In this document: piece by piece, positions 13,901 to 25,400 of the stretch
Numbering within the stretch: position 1 is the first letter of the stretch
How the letters are laid out: every line of letters starts with the position of its first letter
DNA from: Rhynchonema sp. JSB1_4
Taxonomy: Eukaryota; Nematoda; Chromadorea; Monhysterida; Xyalidae
DNA: 64,000 bases
Reading direction: 5' to 3'
NCBI GenBank assembly: GCA_030248065.1
Contig: JASAMV010008114.1
Location: 47,482 to 111,481 of the forward strand
Translations under genes and position numbers: made by a program
Notes under the pieces: generated by a model
Database searches by the model: none
What the model saw: only the letters and a program-made list of their open reading frames with translations
Told to the model about the DNA's origin: nothing

Positions 13901-15616
13901 ACCGATTCAAATTGGATATCCCTTATGCTCGTATCACTCCAACCCGAATGTGTCGTGATTTGTGACCAATCAACGTTTAAATGAGGAGTGATTGGTGCGA
14001 ATTTGGACTGGCTGTGTGCTCATTGGTCAGACGTGATTGTGTCATTCGGTTATGATGATGATACCCTGCAGGTATACGCAAAACCCAAAGTTTGACAACA
14101 CTTTTGGAATAAAATATATTATTCATTGCAGCGGTTCTACCACGCTACAGCGTCATCCCGTTTTGCTGATGACACGATTCCGCTGGCTGTTGAGTGACAT
14201 TAGTCCCAACCGTCTGTTGGAAACAGTTTGTTACAAAGAGTTTGGTTGATCAGCGTCGTCCAATCCCTTACGTGCGGTCACTATTCGGTTTGTCCAGTTC
14301 GGTTTTCTTCACTGCAAAGCTTACATTTCCTGCATTGCAGTCCAAATAGGCGTGTGGCGGGCGTGTGATGTTTCATGGCTGGATGCACCCGATGTTCACC
14401 ACGTGCACTGTTTTGTGCGTTGCGTGGCGGCCTCGCATCACGCAGAAGTCTACTTCTCCCTATCGACTTGATTGACAGGACAAGACAGGTTGTCACAATT
14501 TTTTCTGTACCACACGGCATAGGAAACTGAAACGATTGCAGCTTCAATAGCATAATTTGTGACTGGCTGAATGTGGTGGAATGGTTGTCAGTCGACCAGC
14601 TGGATCAATGGCTTGTATCGCTCTGCAACGCTGCCCACGTCGGCATGCAGGCTAGTTGCAGTTTGCAAGCTTGTTTGGGTTTGTTGTTCTGTGCCATTGA
14701 AATTCAAGACGTCATTCAAACAAATTAAAAAGCTAAATGGCATGTTACCCAACGCCATACCAGACGAATCCAACCGATTCGACCGTGCTTTTATCCTCTC
14801 GTCCTACTGTGTTAACGAGATCGAGTTCGTTCACTGTCACCTTGTTCAACCAAGCTCGGACCACCGGTGAAACATCAAGTTTGGCGAGCATTGCGCACGT
14901 GGCGCTCGATGCGTTCACCGTGATTAAAACTAACGAATTCGACATCGAGACAAGAAAAGTAATGTTATCTCCAAGCATTTGGGGGCAAACCTGATAATTT
15001 GTGACAAGCTTGCGACGTTCGTTGTGCGTTTTTTGCGGCTTACCAAGTTTGATGTCCGCAAAATGCAGCGTACGATAACATACACTCTGGCGTCAAAGCA
15101 CACTGTGGGGTGCCAAAACCAACCGGATAGATCGGTTGCCAAGGTCAACCCGCATTTGAGACGCCTGACGTGATGTGCAGGTCAGGCCAAGTCAGCCTGT
15201 GTATAGTGCGTCATACTTCTTAAGTATAAAGCGGCGTGTCTCCAAGTACCAATGTTCGCGTCAAGTTCATCAGTGATGATTATATGCCGAGGGCATTTTT
15301 TTATCGTGGTATTTCACCGATGCATTATCTGGCTCAGCCATAATGGGCGACAGTTCAGATCCTCCCGCAGCTGAGCCCTCCTCCCCCGCTGGGGTTCCCG
15401 TACCGGGCTAGTCGCCATTGCATTGATTCATTTTCATTTGTTTCAGGCCGTGTTAGCGTGCTGCCGTTTTCGATGACTGCTTTCAACGTCACTCTCTATA
15501 GTTCTGCGTTAGTGGAATATTCTGATGCTGATTATTGTAGTACCTGGCACATATGTTACTCGACTATTTTTTCAGATACTATGCTGCAAACAAACTGTTC
15601 GGCTGAAACCTGTTAA
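7917..15616 (+). CDS. Focadhesin-like protein, arm 1 copy (late exons damaged)
   Basis: A long multi-exon plus-strand gene starting MTSAFDRLTEWRTDLASGDS at 7917. Readable exon peptides include QASAEFKLLSDALCSADLVV (8250), SNVPSVVRFLLAASHKHVFA (10290), CGESLLPLLSHVVSKCNISQ (10580), IIDLHIVWPQMRHLRSKPEM (10776) and ALAQFSPSQHFVVGQLPDK (11230). The helical-repeat character and the L-cluster / IxDxxxxWPxM / AxFxPxQHxxxxLP order resemble animal focadhesin (DUF3730 family), a large protein linked to focal adhesions and SKI-complex stability. The family call is by memory of pattern, so moderate. Final exon reads toward a stop at 15614, with AATAAA at 15650. Between 13.2 and 14.3 kb and in the last exon there are many small deletions versus arm 2 that break the frame. 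The hAT insertion of arm 2 is absent here. Confidence 0.6.
9469..9476 (+). other. Empty hAT target site in arm 1
   Basis: GCATCGAC occurs once here in an open exon. In arm 2 the complementary GTCGATGC stands on both sides of the 25954-26657 element, so this is the uninterrupted pre-insertion site. Confidence 0.9.
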
Positions 15617-15649
15617 ATATCGAAGCCTGCGGACTACATAGCATGACCC

Positions 15650-15655
15650 AATAAA
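15650..15655 (+). terminator. Candidate poly(A) signal of arm 1 focadhesin-like gene
   Basis: AATAAA lies 34 bp past the last-exon stop; the mirror signal is at 19407-19412 in arm 2. Confidence 0.55.
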
Positions 15656-15981
15656 AGCGTGCATTTACATTCTATTTTTGTTCCACCAATAAATGTTAGT
15701 GACTTTATGTAACCCCGCCTTGCCGTGACTGACTTACTGCTCTATTGTATTCACTTCAGTTCAATATTGAATAAATTTACAGGGAAAGCACTAAAACCCA
15801 GCGTTCTCCTGTCAACAAATATAAAAGACTTGCCGCGCAGTTTACCGCTTCGGAGTTGGCACGGTAATGCTAAGCGACATTCCCTATGGTATATGCTTGA
15901 GAAGCCCAAACTTGCGCACAACTTGTGCGGCGTCGCCTTCCAGGTCTACGGAAAATTTCATCCCGCTACGTGCCCGCACGC

Positions 15982-16130
15982 CAGGGTTGTATTTAAAAAT
16001 TTTATTGTCGAACTTTTTTTAAAAAAATCTTTTTCACTTTTTTATTCCGGAAATTATGCTCAGTTACTTACGGTGGGATACAGTCTACATATGTACATGC
16101 ACAATATCTTCTCTGAAACTGAGTAAGCAA
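15982..16130. mobile_element. hAT-type terminal fragment near the inner end of arm 1
   Basis: CAGGGTTG at 15982 followed by ATTTAAAAATTTTATTGTCG and a T/A run closely resembles the start of the element at 52092. The matching far end is not found in the spacer, so it is a fragment or belongs to an element split by the palindrome. The mirror is at 18930-19080. Confidence 0.65.
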
Positions 16131-16429
16131 TTGAGTATCCGTTACTTTCAGATTACAACTGATTACCGTGCTTCGCATACGCGTATCCATTTTCTCACTT
16201 TCTAAAAAAACATTACAGTTCAAAAGTACTCAGTATTAATATTAAGTTTGTAGATAATCGTAGAGTGCCCGTTCAATCGGACCCGAATTCAGATTAAATA
16301 GCGTTCGAGTCTGAAGTATATACCAGAGGAGCACCATGAAATTGTTATCGATTTTAATCTAAAAAGAAAAATATAGAATGGAGCAAAAGTTTAATGAAAG
16401 ATATATAGTAATTGTAGATGTATAGAGAG

Positions 16430-16800
16430 GGCATGCCTGGCTTTTCGATGATATTATTGGATAGGGCGGGTGAGGTGATCGGTATCGAAGGTAGGTGGGG
16501 GAATTTGTTGTATCATAAGGTTGAGAGTTTCTAGTGATTTTATAGATTTTAAATAGAAAGGGAGTTTGGTAAAGAAATAGAGAAGAAGTGTTGTAAGGGA
16601 TCGAGAAGGAGTATTATGAGTTAGATGGGAGTTTTATTTTGTAGATATTTTTGCTGTTTGTTTAGTTGTGGGGTGTGATGAGTTTGAGAATTAAATTAGG
16701 TGGGGGGGGTTTTTGGGGGGGGGGTAGTATGGATAATATGGGGTTACGTTTTTATCTATATAGGTTTAATTGTGGGTTTAAGTTTAGAGAGGTATTAGTG
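16430..16800. other. Cytosine-depleted stretch
   Basis: From about 16501 to 16800 the plus strand has roughly six C in 300 bases, while G, T and A are all common and there is a G-run pair at 16703-16724. Flanking DNA has normal C content. It could be deaminated sequence, a junk consensus, or a real strand-biased repeat. Confidence 0.85.
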
Positions 16801-18453
16801 TAAAAGCAAATTTAGGATTATATGAATTATCTATTTAGAGTTTCTCAACTATTAAATTTTTCCGATTATATGAGGGATCAAGGAGTGGAGGATTCGTGAG
16901 GTCATTCAATATCAAAGTCAGTCAATTCATATCATTTGAGTGAGCGTCTGAGCTTAGAGCGTAGATAAAGGTGTGGAGGAGGAAGTGTTATTCTACGTCT
17001 GGAAGTAGCTGTGTCAGGGTGGCGCAGCTGAGATTTTAAGCATCTTCTTTCAGGTAAAACGATTGATACATTTCAAGACAGTACATCAACAAGTGAGAGT
17101 CTAAAGAGATCAAAGCCTTCCTGACAAGGCGATGTGTATCCCCAATGTTACCGTCTTTATCATGTTACAAAAAAACTCTCCATGTAAGATGAGTTCAGAA
17201 CAATCTATGTTTTCTCTCACAACGGAGAGCCACAATACGCAGCTCTTGTTGGGAGGCTGTGTATGAGTCAAGTTATGTAAGTGGTAAAAGTCCCATATTT
17301 AATAACAAGCGAATGAATCTCAAAGCCACCCAAGTTCAAAAATAAATCACAGCATCGCACATGAAAGAAGAGGAAACATTCCGCGATACGACAAACTCGA
17401 TGCCAAAATTGATGAACACCACCGAGGCCAGATGGATCCAGACATTATCCCACATCATACTCAAGCACAACTAACCCAAGTGTGCAGGCGGAACGGGATT
17501 TAAGCTGGTGTGTTCAGTCGATCAAAAACACCAAGTAACATGCGAAAAACCCCTGGAGCTACCAGACGTTATCGTGCAGTTATTGTAGGTCTAGCTAGAC
17601 GGGACCCCAGCCCGCCGGCCCCCGCCACCCCCCCCCCCGAAGACCCCAACCCAAAGCACCCGGAAAATACCCGTCCACCTCCGAGGGAGGGGGCCACAGA
17701 CACATACCATACATGCGTCTTCCTTTTTAGTAGTATAGATTGCACTGCAATAATTAGTCACTCATAAAACCAGCCAGAATGACGCAAGAAATGAATAAGA
17801 CATCGCAGGTTCGCAAACCAAAGGTCACACTTTTGCGCATGACTACATTAAGCCCAACGATTATTCGCTCTAAGCCAGCATTGTCCGTTTTCAGAAACTG
17901 CTTGAGTTCCCTCAATTTCAAACGTTCTTGCACCACTTTTCGTACGTTACAATCAAACACAGTATGAAGTTACAGCTCCGGTTTCGAGTGGAATGTGTCG
18001 CTCACACACCCCAATTACATCACTAACCACAAATGAACATATGGAAACACAATGGCGACGGAAGAATTCACAAGATCGGATGTGGTTGGAGGCTGTTTTG
18101 GATAACGTTGCAAAGTGGAAATACCAGGTTCAAACCGGACGGAAAAGATGAAACTTTGCTGCTCTTTCATTTGCGGTTGCAACCCATATAACTTGCCGGG
18201 CGACGCGTTTTTCTGGGTGCTGCCAGGAGGAACGGTAAAGCTCGACAGCGCTGTGACAACCGCCGAACCGGGCACTTCTTATAAGCTAACGTGTCAAAGT
18301 TGGTGTCCAATTTCATTTTTCAAACGCAGAACTGAGCTGCCAAGACCCTTATGTAACTTTGAAATTGCGATTTGTTCAGGTAGTACGAAAATTCTCGTCT
18401 TAGAGCCGAAATGCCATGCTCAATCAATCGAACAGGCTCTGCGAATGCGCGAG

Positions 18454-18606
18454 TTATTGTTCGGATACAGACACAGATGGCCCCGGTCCCACCAATCCTG
18501 ACCAGCTGGCGATGGAGCCGATCACCTCCAGCTGCCACCGGATCCAGGCAATGAATATCATTGCGAGAACAAAGGCCAGGCATGCACCTAGCGTCGTGAA
18601 TAACAT
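18454..18606 (-). CDS. Possible last exon of an unknown membrane protein
   Basis: A 51-codon frame reads from ATG at 18606, directly after an AG that could be an acceptor (ATTGTAG), to TAA at 18454. The peptide has one strong hydrophobic segment (LGACLAFVLAMIFIAWI, residues 6-22) and then a Ser/Gly/Pro tail. Further minus-strand frames at 17754-17960 include another hydrophobic end. I do not recognise a family, no upstream exon was found, and chance is possible. Confidence 0.2.
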   Translation of the reverse strand: MLFTTLGACLAFVLAMIFIAWIRWQLEVIGSIASWSGLVGPGPSVSVSEQ

Positions 18607-18929
18607 CTACAATGTACTGTATATATGTACTTTCAGATTAAAACTGATTACCATGCTTCGCATACTCGTATCAATTTGTTCGTTTTTAGGATTAAAATCG
18701 ATAACAATTTCATGGTGCTCCTCTGGTATATACTTCAGACTCGAACGCTATTTAATCTGAATTCGGGTCCGATTGAACGGGCACTCTATCGATTATCTAC
18801 AAACTTAAGTATGTAAGTACTGGGCGAGTACTTTTGAACTGTAATCGGTTTTAATCTTAGAAAGTGAGAAAATGGATACGCGTATGCGAAGCACGGTAAT
18901 CAGTTGTAATCTGAAAGTAACGGATACTC

Positions 18930-19080
18930 AATTGCTTACTCAGTTTCAGAGAAGATACTGTGCATGTACATATGTAGACTGTATCCCACTGTAAGTAACT
19001 GAGCATAATTTCCGGAATAAAAAAGTGAAAAAGGTTTTTTTAAAAAAAGTTCGACAATAAAATTTTTAAATACAACCCTG
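18930..19080. mobile_element. hAT-type terminal fragment near the inner end of arm 2
   Basis: Mirror of 15982-16130, ending CAACCCTG at 19080. The two fragments face each other across the palindrome centre; the flanks GC-rich CCGCACGC and GCGTGCGG are complements, not direct repeats, so the pair is not a single simple insertion. Confidence 0.65.
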
Positions 19081-19449
19081 GCGTGCGGGCACGTAGCGAG
19101 ATGAAATCTTCAGTAGACCTGGAAGGCGACGCCGCACAAGTTGTGCGCAAGTTTGGGCTTCTCAAGCATATACCATAGGGAATGTCGCTTAGCATTACCG
19201 TGCCAACTCCGAAGCGGTAAACTGCGCAGCAAGTCTTTTATATTTGTTGACAGGAGAACGCTGGGTTTTAGTGCTTTCCCTGTAAATTTATTCAATATTG
19301 AACTGAAGTGATTACAATAGAGCAGTAAGTCAGTCACGGCAAGGCGGGGTTACATAAAGTCACTAACATTTATTGGTGGAACAAAAATAGAATGTAAATG
19401 CACGCTTTTATTGGGTCACGCTATGTACATAGTCCGCAGGCTTCGATAT

Positions 19450-22400
19450 TTAACAGGTTTCAGCCGAACAGTTTGTTTGCAGCATAGTATCTGAAAAAAT
19501 AGTCGAGTAACATATGTGCCAGGTACTACAATAATCAGCATCAGAATATTCCACTAACGCAGAACTGAGTGCAGAGAGTGATCGTTTTGAAAGCAGTGCA
19601 TCGACAAACGGCAGCACGCTAACACGGCCTGAAACAAATGAAAATGAATCAATGTCCAATGGCGTACCTAGGTGGTACCCGGGTGTACGCGGGACCAACC
19701 CCAGCCGTTCGAAGGGGCAGGCAGGGCTTCACAGCTGCGGGGTCCAGGCATGCTGTGAACTGGGTGTCGTGCCGCCCATTAGTGGCTGTTAGCCAGATAA
19801 TGCATCGGTTGTGTTCAAATTACCACGAATTAAAAAAATGCCCTCGGCATATAATCATCACTGATGAACTTGGAACGCCGCAACATTGTCGTACTTGGCA
19901 GACACGCCGCTTTATACTTGAATGAAGTTAGTGCACCGCACTATACACAGGCTGACTTGGCCTGACCTGCACATCACGTCAGGCGTCTCAAATGCGGGCT
20001 GACCCAACAATCCGTGGTTTTGACCCACAGTGTGCTTTGACGCCAGAGTGTATGTTATCGTACGCTGCATTTTGCGGACATCAAACTTGGTAAGCCGCAA
20101 AAAAACGCACAACGAACGTCGCAAGCTTGTCACAAATTATCAGGTTTGCCCCCAAATGCTTGGAGATAGCATTACTTTTCTTGTCTCGATGTCGAATTCG
20201 TTAGTTTTAATCACGGTGAACGCATCGAGCGCCACGTGCGCAATGCTCGCCAAACTTGATGTTTCACCGGTGGTCCGAGCTTGGTTGAACAAGGTGACAG
20301 TGAACGAACTCGATGCTCGTCTAAGCACAGTAGGTACGAGCAGCGATACAAACGCACGACCGGTCGAATCGGTTTGATTCGTCTGGAAAGGCGTTGGGTA
20401 ACATGCCATTTAGCTTTTTAATTTGTTTGAATGACGTCTTGAATTTCAATGGCACAGAACAACAAACCCAAACAAGCTTGCAAACTGCAACTAGCCTGCA
20501 TGCCGACGTGGGCAGCGTTGCAGAGCGATACAAGCCATTGATCCAGCTGGTCGACTGACAACCATTCCACCACATTCAGCCAGTCACAAATTATGCTATT
20601 GAAGCTGCAATCGTTGCTCAGTTGTGCCTATGCCGTGTTGGTTACAGGAAAAAATTGTGACAACCTGTTCTTGTCCTGTTCAATCAAGTCGATGACAGCG
20701 TTGAGCAGAGTGCCAGCACTTGTCTGCGTCGTGTCATTGCGAGTCGCCGCCACGCAACGCACAAAACAGTGCACGTGTGCGCGTTTGACCACATCGGGTG
20801 CATCCAGCCATGAAACATCACACGCCCGCCACACGCCTATTTGGGACTGCAATGCAGGAAATGTAAGCTTTGTCCAGTCTGTAAGAAAACCGAACTGCGA
20901 CAAACCGTCAAATCAGTGACCGACCACGTCACAGGTCGACTTGGATCGCACGCTTGATCAACCAAACTCATTGCAACAAACTGTTTCACAACAGACGGTT
21001 GTTTGGGGACTGATGTTTCACTCAACAGCCAGTCGCGAATCGTGTTCATCAGCAAAACGGGATCGACGCTGTGAGCGTGCGTTAGAACTCGCTGCAATGA
21101 ATAAGATTATTTTATTTCCAAAAGTGCTTGTTCCAAACTTTGGGTTTTGCGTATACCTGCAGGGTATCATCATCATAACCGAATGACACAATCACGTCTG
21201 ACCAATGAGCACACAGCCAGTCCAAATTCGCACCAATCAGCTCCTCATTTAAACGTTGATTGGTCACAAATTCACGACACATTGCACGGGTTGGGTCGAG
21301 CACAGTGATACGCAGCATAAGGGATATCCAATTTGAATCGGTATCTGATCTGAAACTCTGGTCGTGTCGGTTCTTCAATTCCAAACTGCCGTCGATATTA
21401 TCACGACGAGAGATCAATGTGACATTCTATAGATAGTACTACATACCTATACCTCCTCCAATCACAAACCGCTTTACCCCTTATCCCACAAGAGCGCATG
21501 CCAATCCAACGGTGGCAATCGTTTACGCGTTCGTTCTCGTGCACGCAACAACGCCTCAACCGCCGCGTGTATGCGTGAAAAATCAAGTTGTTGTTTGCGA
21601 ATCAAATGCACCAGCGCTCGAAGTGGGGACGACTCGGGCAGATAGGCATAGTCAACGGGTAGCTCGGCACCCTGGCAAATTGGGGGAAAGAAAGTGAAAT
21701 AACATTTTACGAAAAGTGGGCAATAATAGTTTACCTCCAACTGGTCCAGTACGTGATACCATTGCATCGTTTCGCAAATACTTGTCACCAACGCAGTTAG
21801 CACCAGCGGGTTTTCGACTTCATTTCGAACCTGAACAACGTTTTCTTTTACAAAAAGTTACAAGCGTGCGACATTTTTAGAAAAGTGGTCCACCTGAGCA
21901 CACAAGTCGCCCAAAATGGCCAGCACTTGATTGCGACTTGTTCGTCTGTTCACTGCAGCAAACTGCCGAACGACAGTCGCCTGCTCGAGGGCTGTTTGAG
22001 AGTTCGCGTCGAGTTTCAGGTCTGGTCGGTTTTGACTCAGCCACGATCCTAACTCGGCTGCGAGCTTGCTCCGATCGATCGAACTCAACGAGCGTCGAAT
22101 GGCTGATGTTTCACTATGATTCATGTCCACAACGCGCAACATGCGATACAAACTGTGCTGCAAAGCGTCATATTGATCGGGTGTCAACTGGTCGTCAGTC
22201 AATAGAAAGTCGGACACACTTGAGACAATCGATGTTGTCGGTGTCTGAAGGAAGAGAAAAGATTACATAGCAAGAAAAATACTACGTGAAACCACAGTGC
22301 TCGTTGAGGTTGCTGGTCGTGTTATACTTACGGTCATGCGTCCGAATGCCAGAACTTCGCCAATAGTCAGGCCTTGTCCCTGCTCACTCAGGTGCGAGAT

Positions 22401-25400
22401 CAATTTGTCATCGAAGGCACGAGACTATAAATTATGTTCTTGTCCATTTATTGAACAAAATAAAAATCAAATCGATGATTATGACGACACACGTTCAATG
22501 CAGCGCCAGCCAGTGGGTAGCACAACACTGTGATCACGTGACGTTGTTCATTGGTGGACAGCGACTCGATCAGCCAATCAGCGAGCACCTGACGCAAATC
22601 GACACCACCCAGTCGATCCATTAGTAACGAGTTGATGTTTGGCACACATTGGCACACTGCCAAAGTCGCAATCACAGACACTGGAGGCTTGACTTGCGAC
22701 TGTAACGGTTCAACAAAAGATAATCGTCACCCTTGATACCATCTACATTAGGAGCAGCATCCTGAAGTAACAAGGCGACTCACCAACTGCCGAAAGAACA
22801 AGTTCTGTGTGAGGGGTCGGTACTTGTGCCGCATGGCGAATCGAGCTAATGTTTCAACACTGGTCACCAACCACAGGTCATGTGGCATGTGCGCTTCATT
22901 CAAGGCTGTCTTAATTGCCTGAAACGCATCTTTTTTCATAAGACAACGGTAAGTTCGCAGCAAAAGTTCAAGAAAATATTGCGTTACCGGTCCCATTTGA
23001 TGGATTACAGTGGCGAGCGCCGATAGTGCGAGACAACAGTTCATCTGTGCGCCGACACTTTCGTTAAAATTGCTTTCAAGGACACCAACAATGTGGTCAC
23101 GTGACCTGAAAGACATGAAACTATTTCTTCTTCTCTACAGTAGAATTCACCGGACTTTTGATCATCGCCCACCATAATCGAGACAATGTTTCAGAATCCG
23201 ATGCGCGTTTTGAAGACTCCAAATCGAGTTCACATTGCCGAGCCTGAATGACGGCGCTTTTAGCGACCACAAAGACATGTGTTGAACTAAAATATTCTCC
23301 TACCACCGTGAGCGCGTGAAACATTCGTTCGATGAACACTCGCCAACCATCGACAGTCACAAGGAACGAGCGCCAATTAGTTGGGTCAAGACGTGCCTGA
23401 ATTTCAAGGACACAATGCTACACGTCGGATTGCTACTGGACATAAACAACGAGGGCTGTACTTCTCTCAACAATCGGCCACAAACATCCACACATCGTTT
23501 GCCATGTGCAACACAAGTGCGTTTGGTTGAAACATCAGCAGTTGGCGTGTAGCGATACGGCACGGTGCTGGGCTCATAGACGGTCAGAAGTAGGGCTGGA
23601 CAACGCGTGGCAGAATGAAGTGCACATTCACCGTAAATAGATAAGAGTTTGCGTTCCCAACCTGGCAACAAAGTCAGATTTTGTTGTTTCGCGCATTTGT
23701 CCAGCCAATCGACGAGTTCGATCGATTTCTCAATCGATTTGTGTTTCCTGGTCGTGCCGCTGCTGCCGGGATTGTAGGCAGACCGAGCCAGTGCACCGAG
23801 ATCATCCGATAGCAAACGGCTAAGTACATGGACGAAACCTGGGACAACTTGACGGATAGAATGAAATGAATCATTTTGCATCAGAAAACGAATAGAGGAA
23901 AAGGTTGAGACGAACCTTCACTTCATTTTGCATCAGAAAACGAATAGAGGAAAAGGTTGAGACGAACCTTCACTTGCGACGTCCGACACATTAGTGATCA
24001 AATGTGTGCACAACCAGTCCAATCTTACTGGATCGTTGTGGTTAGCGTTAGAATGCGGGTAGATGGCTCGCCACTGAAATCATAAAATCAGAAACTGGTT
24101 GGTAACATTTTTGTCTTATCAAAAAGGCATCACCAACCTTATCTGGCAGCTGTCCAACGACAAAATGCTGGCTCGGTGAGAATTGTGCCAGTGCGCTGAA
24201 TGCTTCATTGCCTGAATCGGCAAGCACAAACTGCCACAATTGGCTGATTGCTGTGTCACGCATCGCCTGTCAGGTAAAGAATTCAATCTGTAGAAACATC
24301 AATGTGAAATTGGTTGGTCAATTTTGCCAAACAGCCGTCTGTGATGGTGACTTCACAACTGTTTCACGCACATCTGTGAGCGGTCGTGCGATAACGACGA
24401 GCAAACAACTCAAACTCTCTGCTTGGATGAACTCCACGCATCATTCTTGTGCTTGTTCAATGCCACAACATACGTCGCAAACGAATGCAACTTACATTTA
24501 CAGCATTCACATCAGTCTGATCCGTATCACCATCCTCAACGTCGTGCTCAACGGCCGACGTCGCAAGCAGCCCGATGATCGATTTGGTCATTTCGGGTTT
24601 GGAACGCAAATGACGCATTTGTGGCCAGACGATGTGGAGGTCGATTATCTGTGCGTGTGCGGGAGATTGGTTGTTGGACAGAAGTTTAGGACAAACCCCA
24701 TTTTACAACAGAACACTCGGAAATGCTACCAACCTGATGTCTGCACAGGCACGCAATCGCGTCAATCGCCAACGCAGTGTGCTGGCTGATGTTGCATTTG
24801 CTGACAATGTGTGACAGAAGGGGCAGCAACGACTCACCGCACTCGTCCGGCCTGGAACAACAAATAAAGTGCTGGTTAGCTTGATAAATCAGGGTAATTG
24901 AGACATCATTCTTTTACCGTTTGTCGCACAAAGTTCGAATCAATTCCAGTTTTGCGCTCCTCTCCTCTTTCGATCTGCTTTCGTCCAGCAACAGATTTTT
25001 GTCCAAAATCGCCGTCTCAATTTGATCCAAACATCTGGGATGTCGAATCAACAGTTCGGTTAATGTTTCATAGGCGAACACATGTTTATGACTGGCTGCC
25101 AGTAGGAATCGAATTACTGATGGCACGTTGGACTGAAAACGCGGAACAGTCAGGATAAATTTTGGTAAATTTGAGGAAAATCATTCAACTAACACGATGT
25201 TTCGCAAGTTTTCCAGCGGAATCCACGACCAGTTTCTTGTGATCCATGCAAATATCCTTAGAGTATCGTCGTAGCAGAACGGGCATTACGTAGGACACCT
25301 GCAATGTCAACTTAACAAAATGGTCAACAAGATTCCTCTTGTGAGACAATGACCCAACCATATTTGAACATGTGTATTCCACCAGCAGCAGCAGCGCGAC

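Larger units (their letters stand above)
1..16365. repeat. Arm 1 of a giant inverted repeat
   Basis: This arm is the reverse complement of 18672-35994: base 1 pairs with about 35994 and the inner end near 16365 pairs with about 18672. Every gene and intergenic block recurs in mirror order, including single-copy landmarks such as the collagen and the bZIP exons. Divergence is small: scattered substitutions, small indels, one 704 bp insertion in the other arm and a cluster of deletions at 13.2-14.3 kb here. The pairing reaches the window edge, so the arm continues outside. It could be a real palindrome or two haplotypes joined head to head by the assembler. Confidence 0.95.
16366..18671. other. 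Unpaired spacer at the palindrome centre
   Basis: This 2.3 kb is found in neither arm. The left part is strand-biased (see 16430-16800). A G/C-rich patch with a C run is near 17600-17640. From 17760 the composition returns to that of normal sequence and some minus-strand frames look protein-like, including a possible terminal exon at 18454-18606. I recognise no gene with confidence. Confidence 0.8.

Noticed and set aside
15725..16126. 133-codon frame at the inner end of arm 1
   Set aside because: It runs into a hAT-type end, is shortened in arm 2 and matches no family; probably chance or 3' UTR.
17600..17650. GC-rich patch as a CpG-island-like promoter
   Set aside because: It is mostly a C run and short C/G strings inside the anomalous spacer; no gene start is nearby.
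24293..24302. TAGAAACATC in arm 2 as a motif site
   Set aside because: It is a one-base variant; arm 1 has exact TGATGTTTCA at 11121-11130, so only that is counted.
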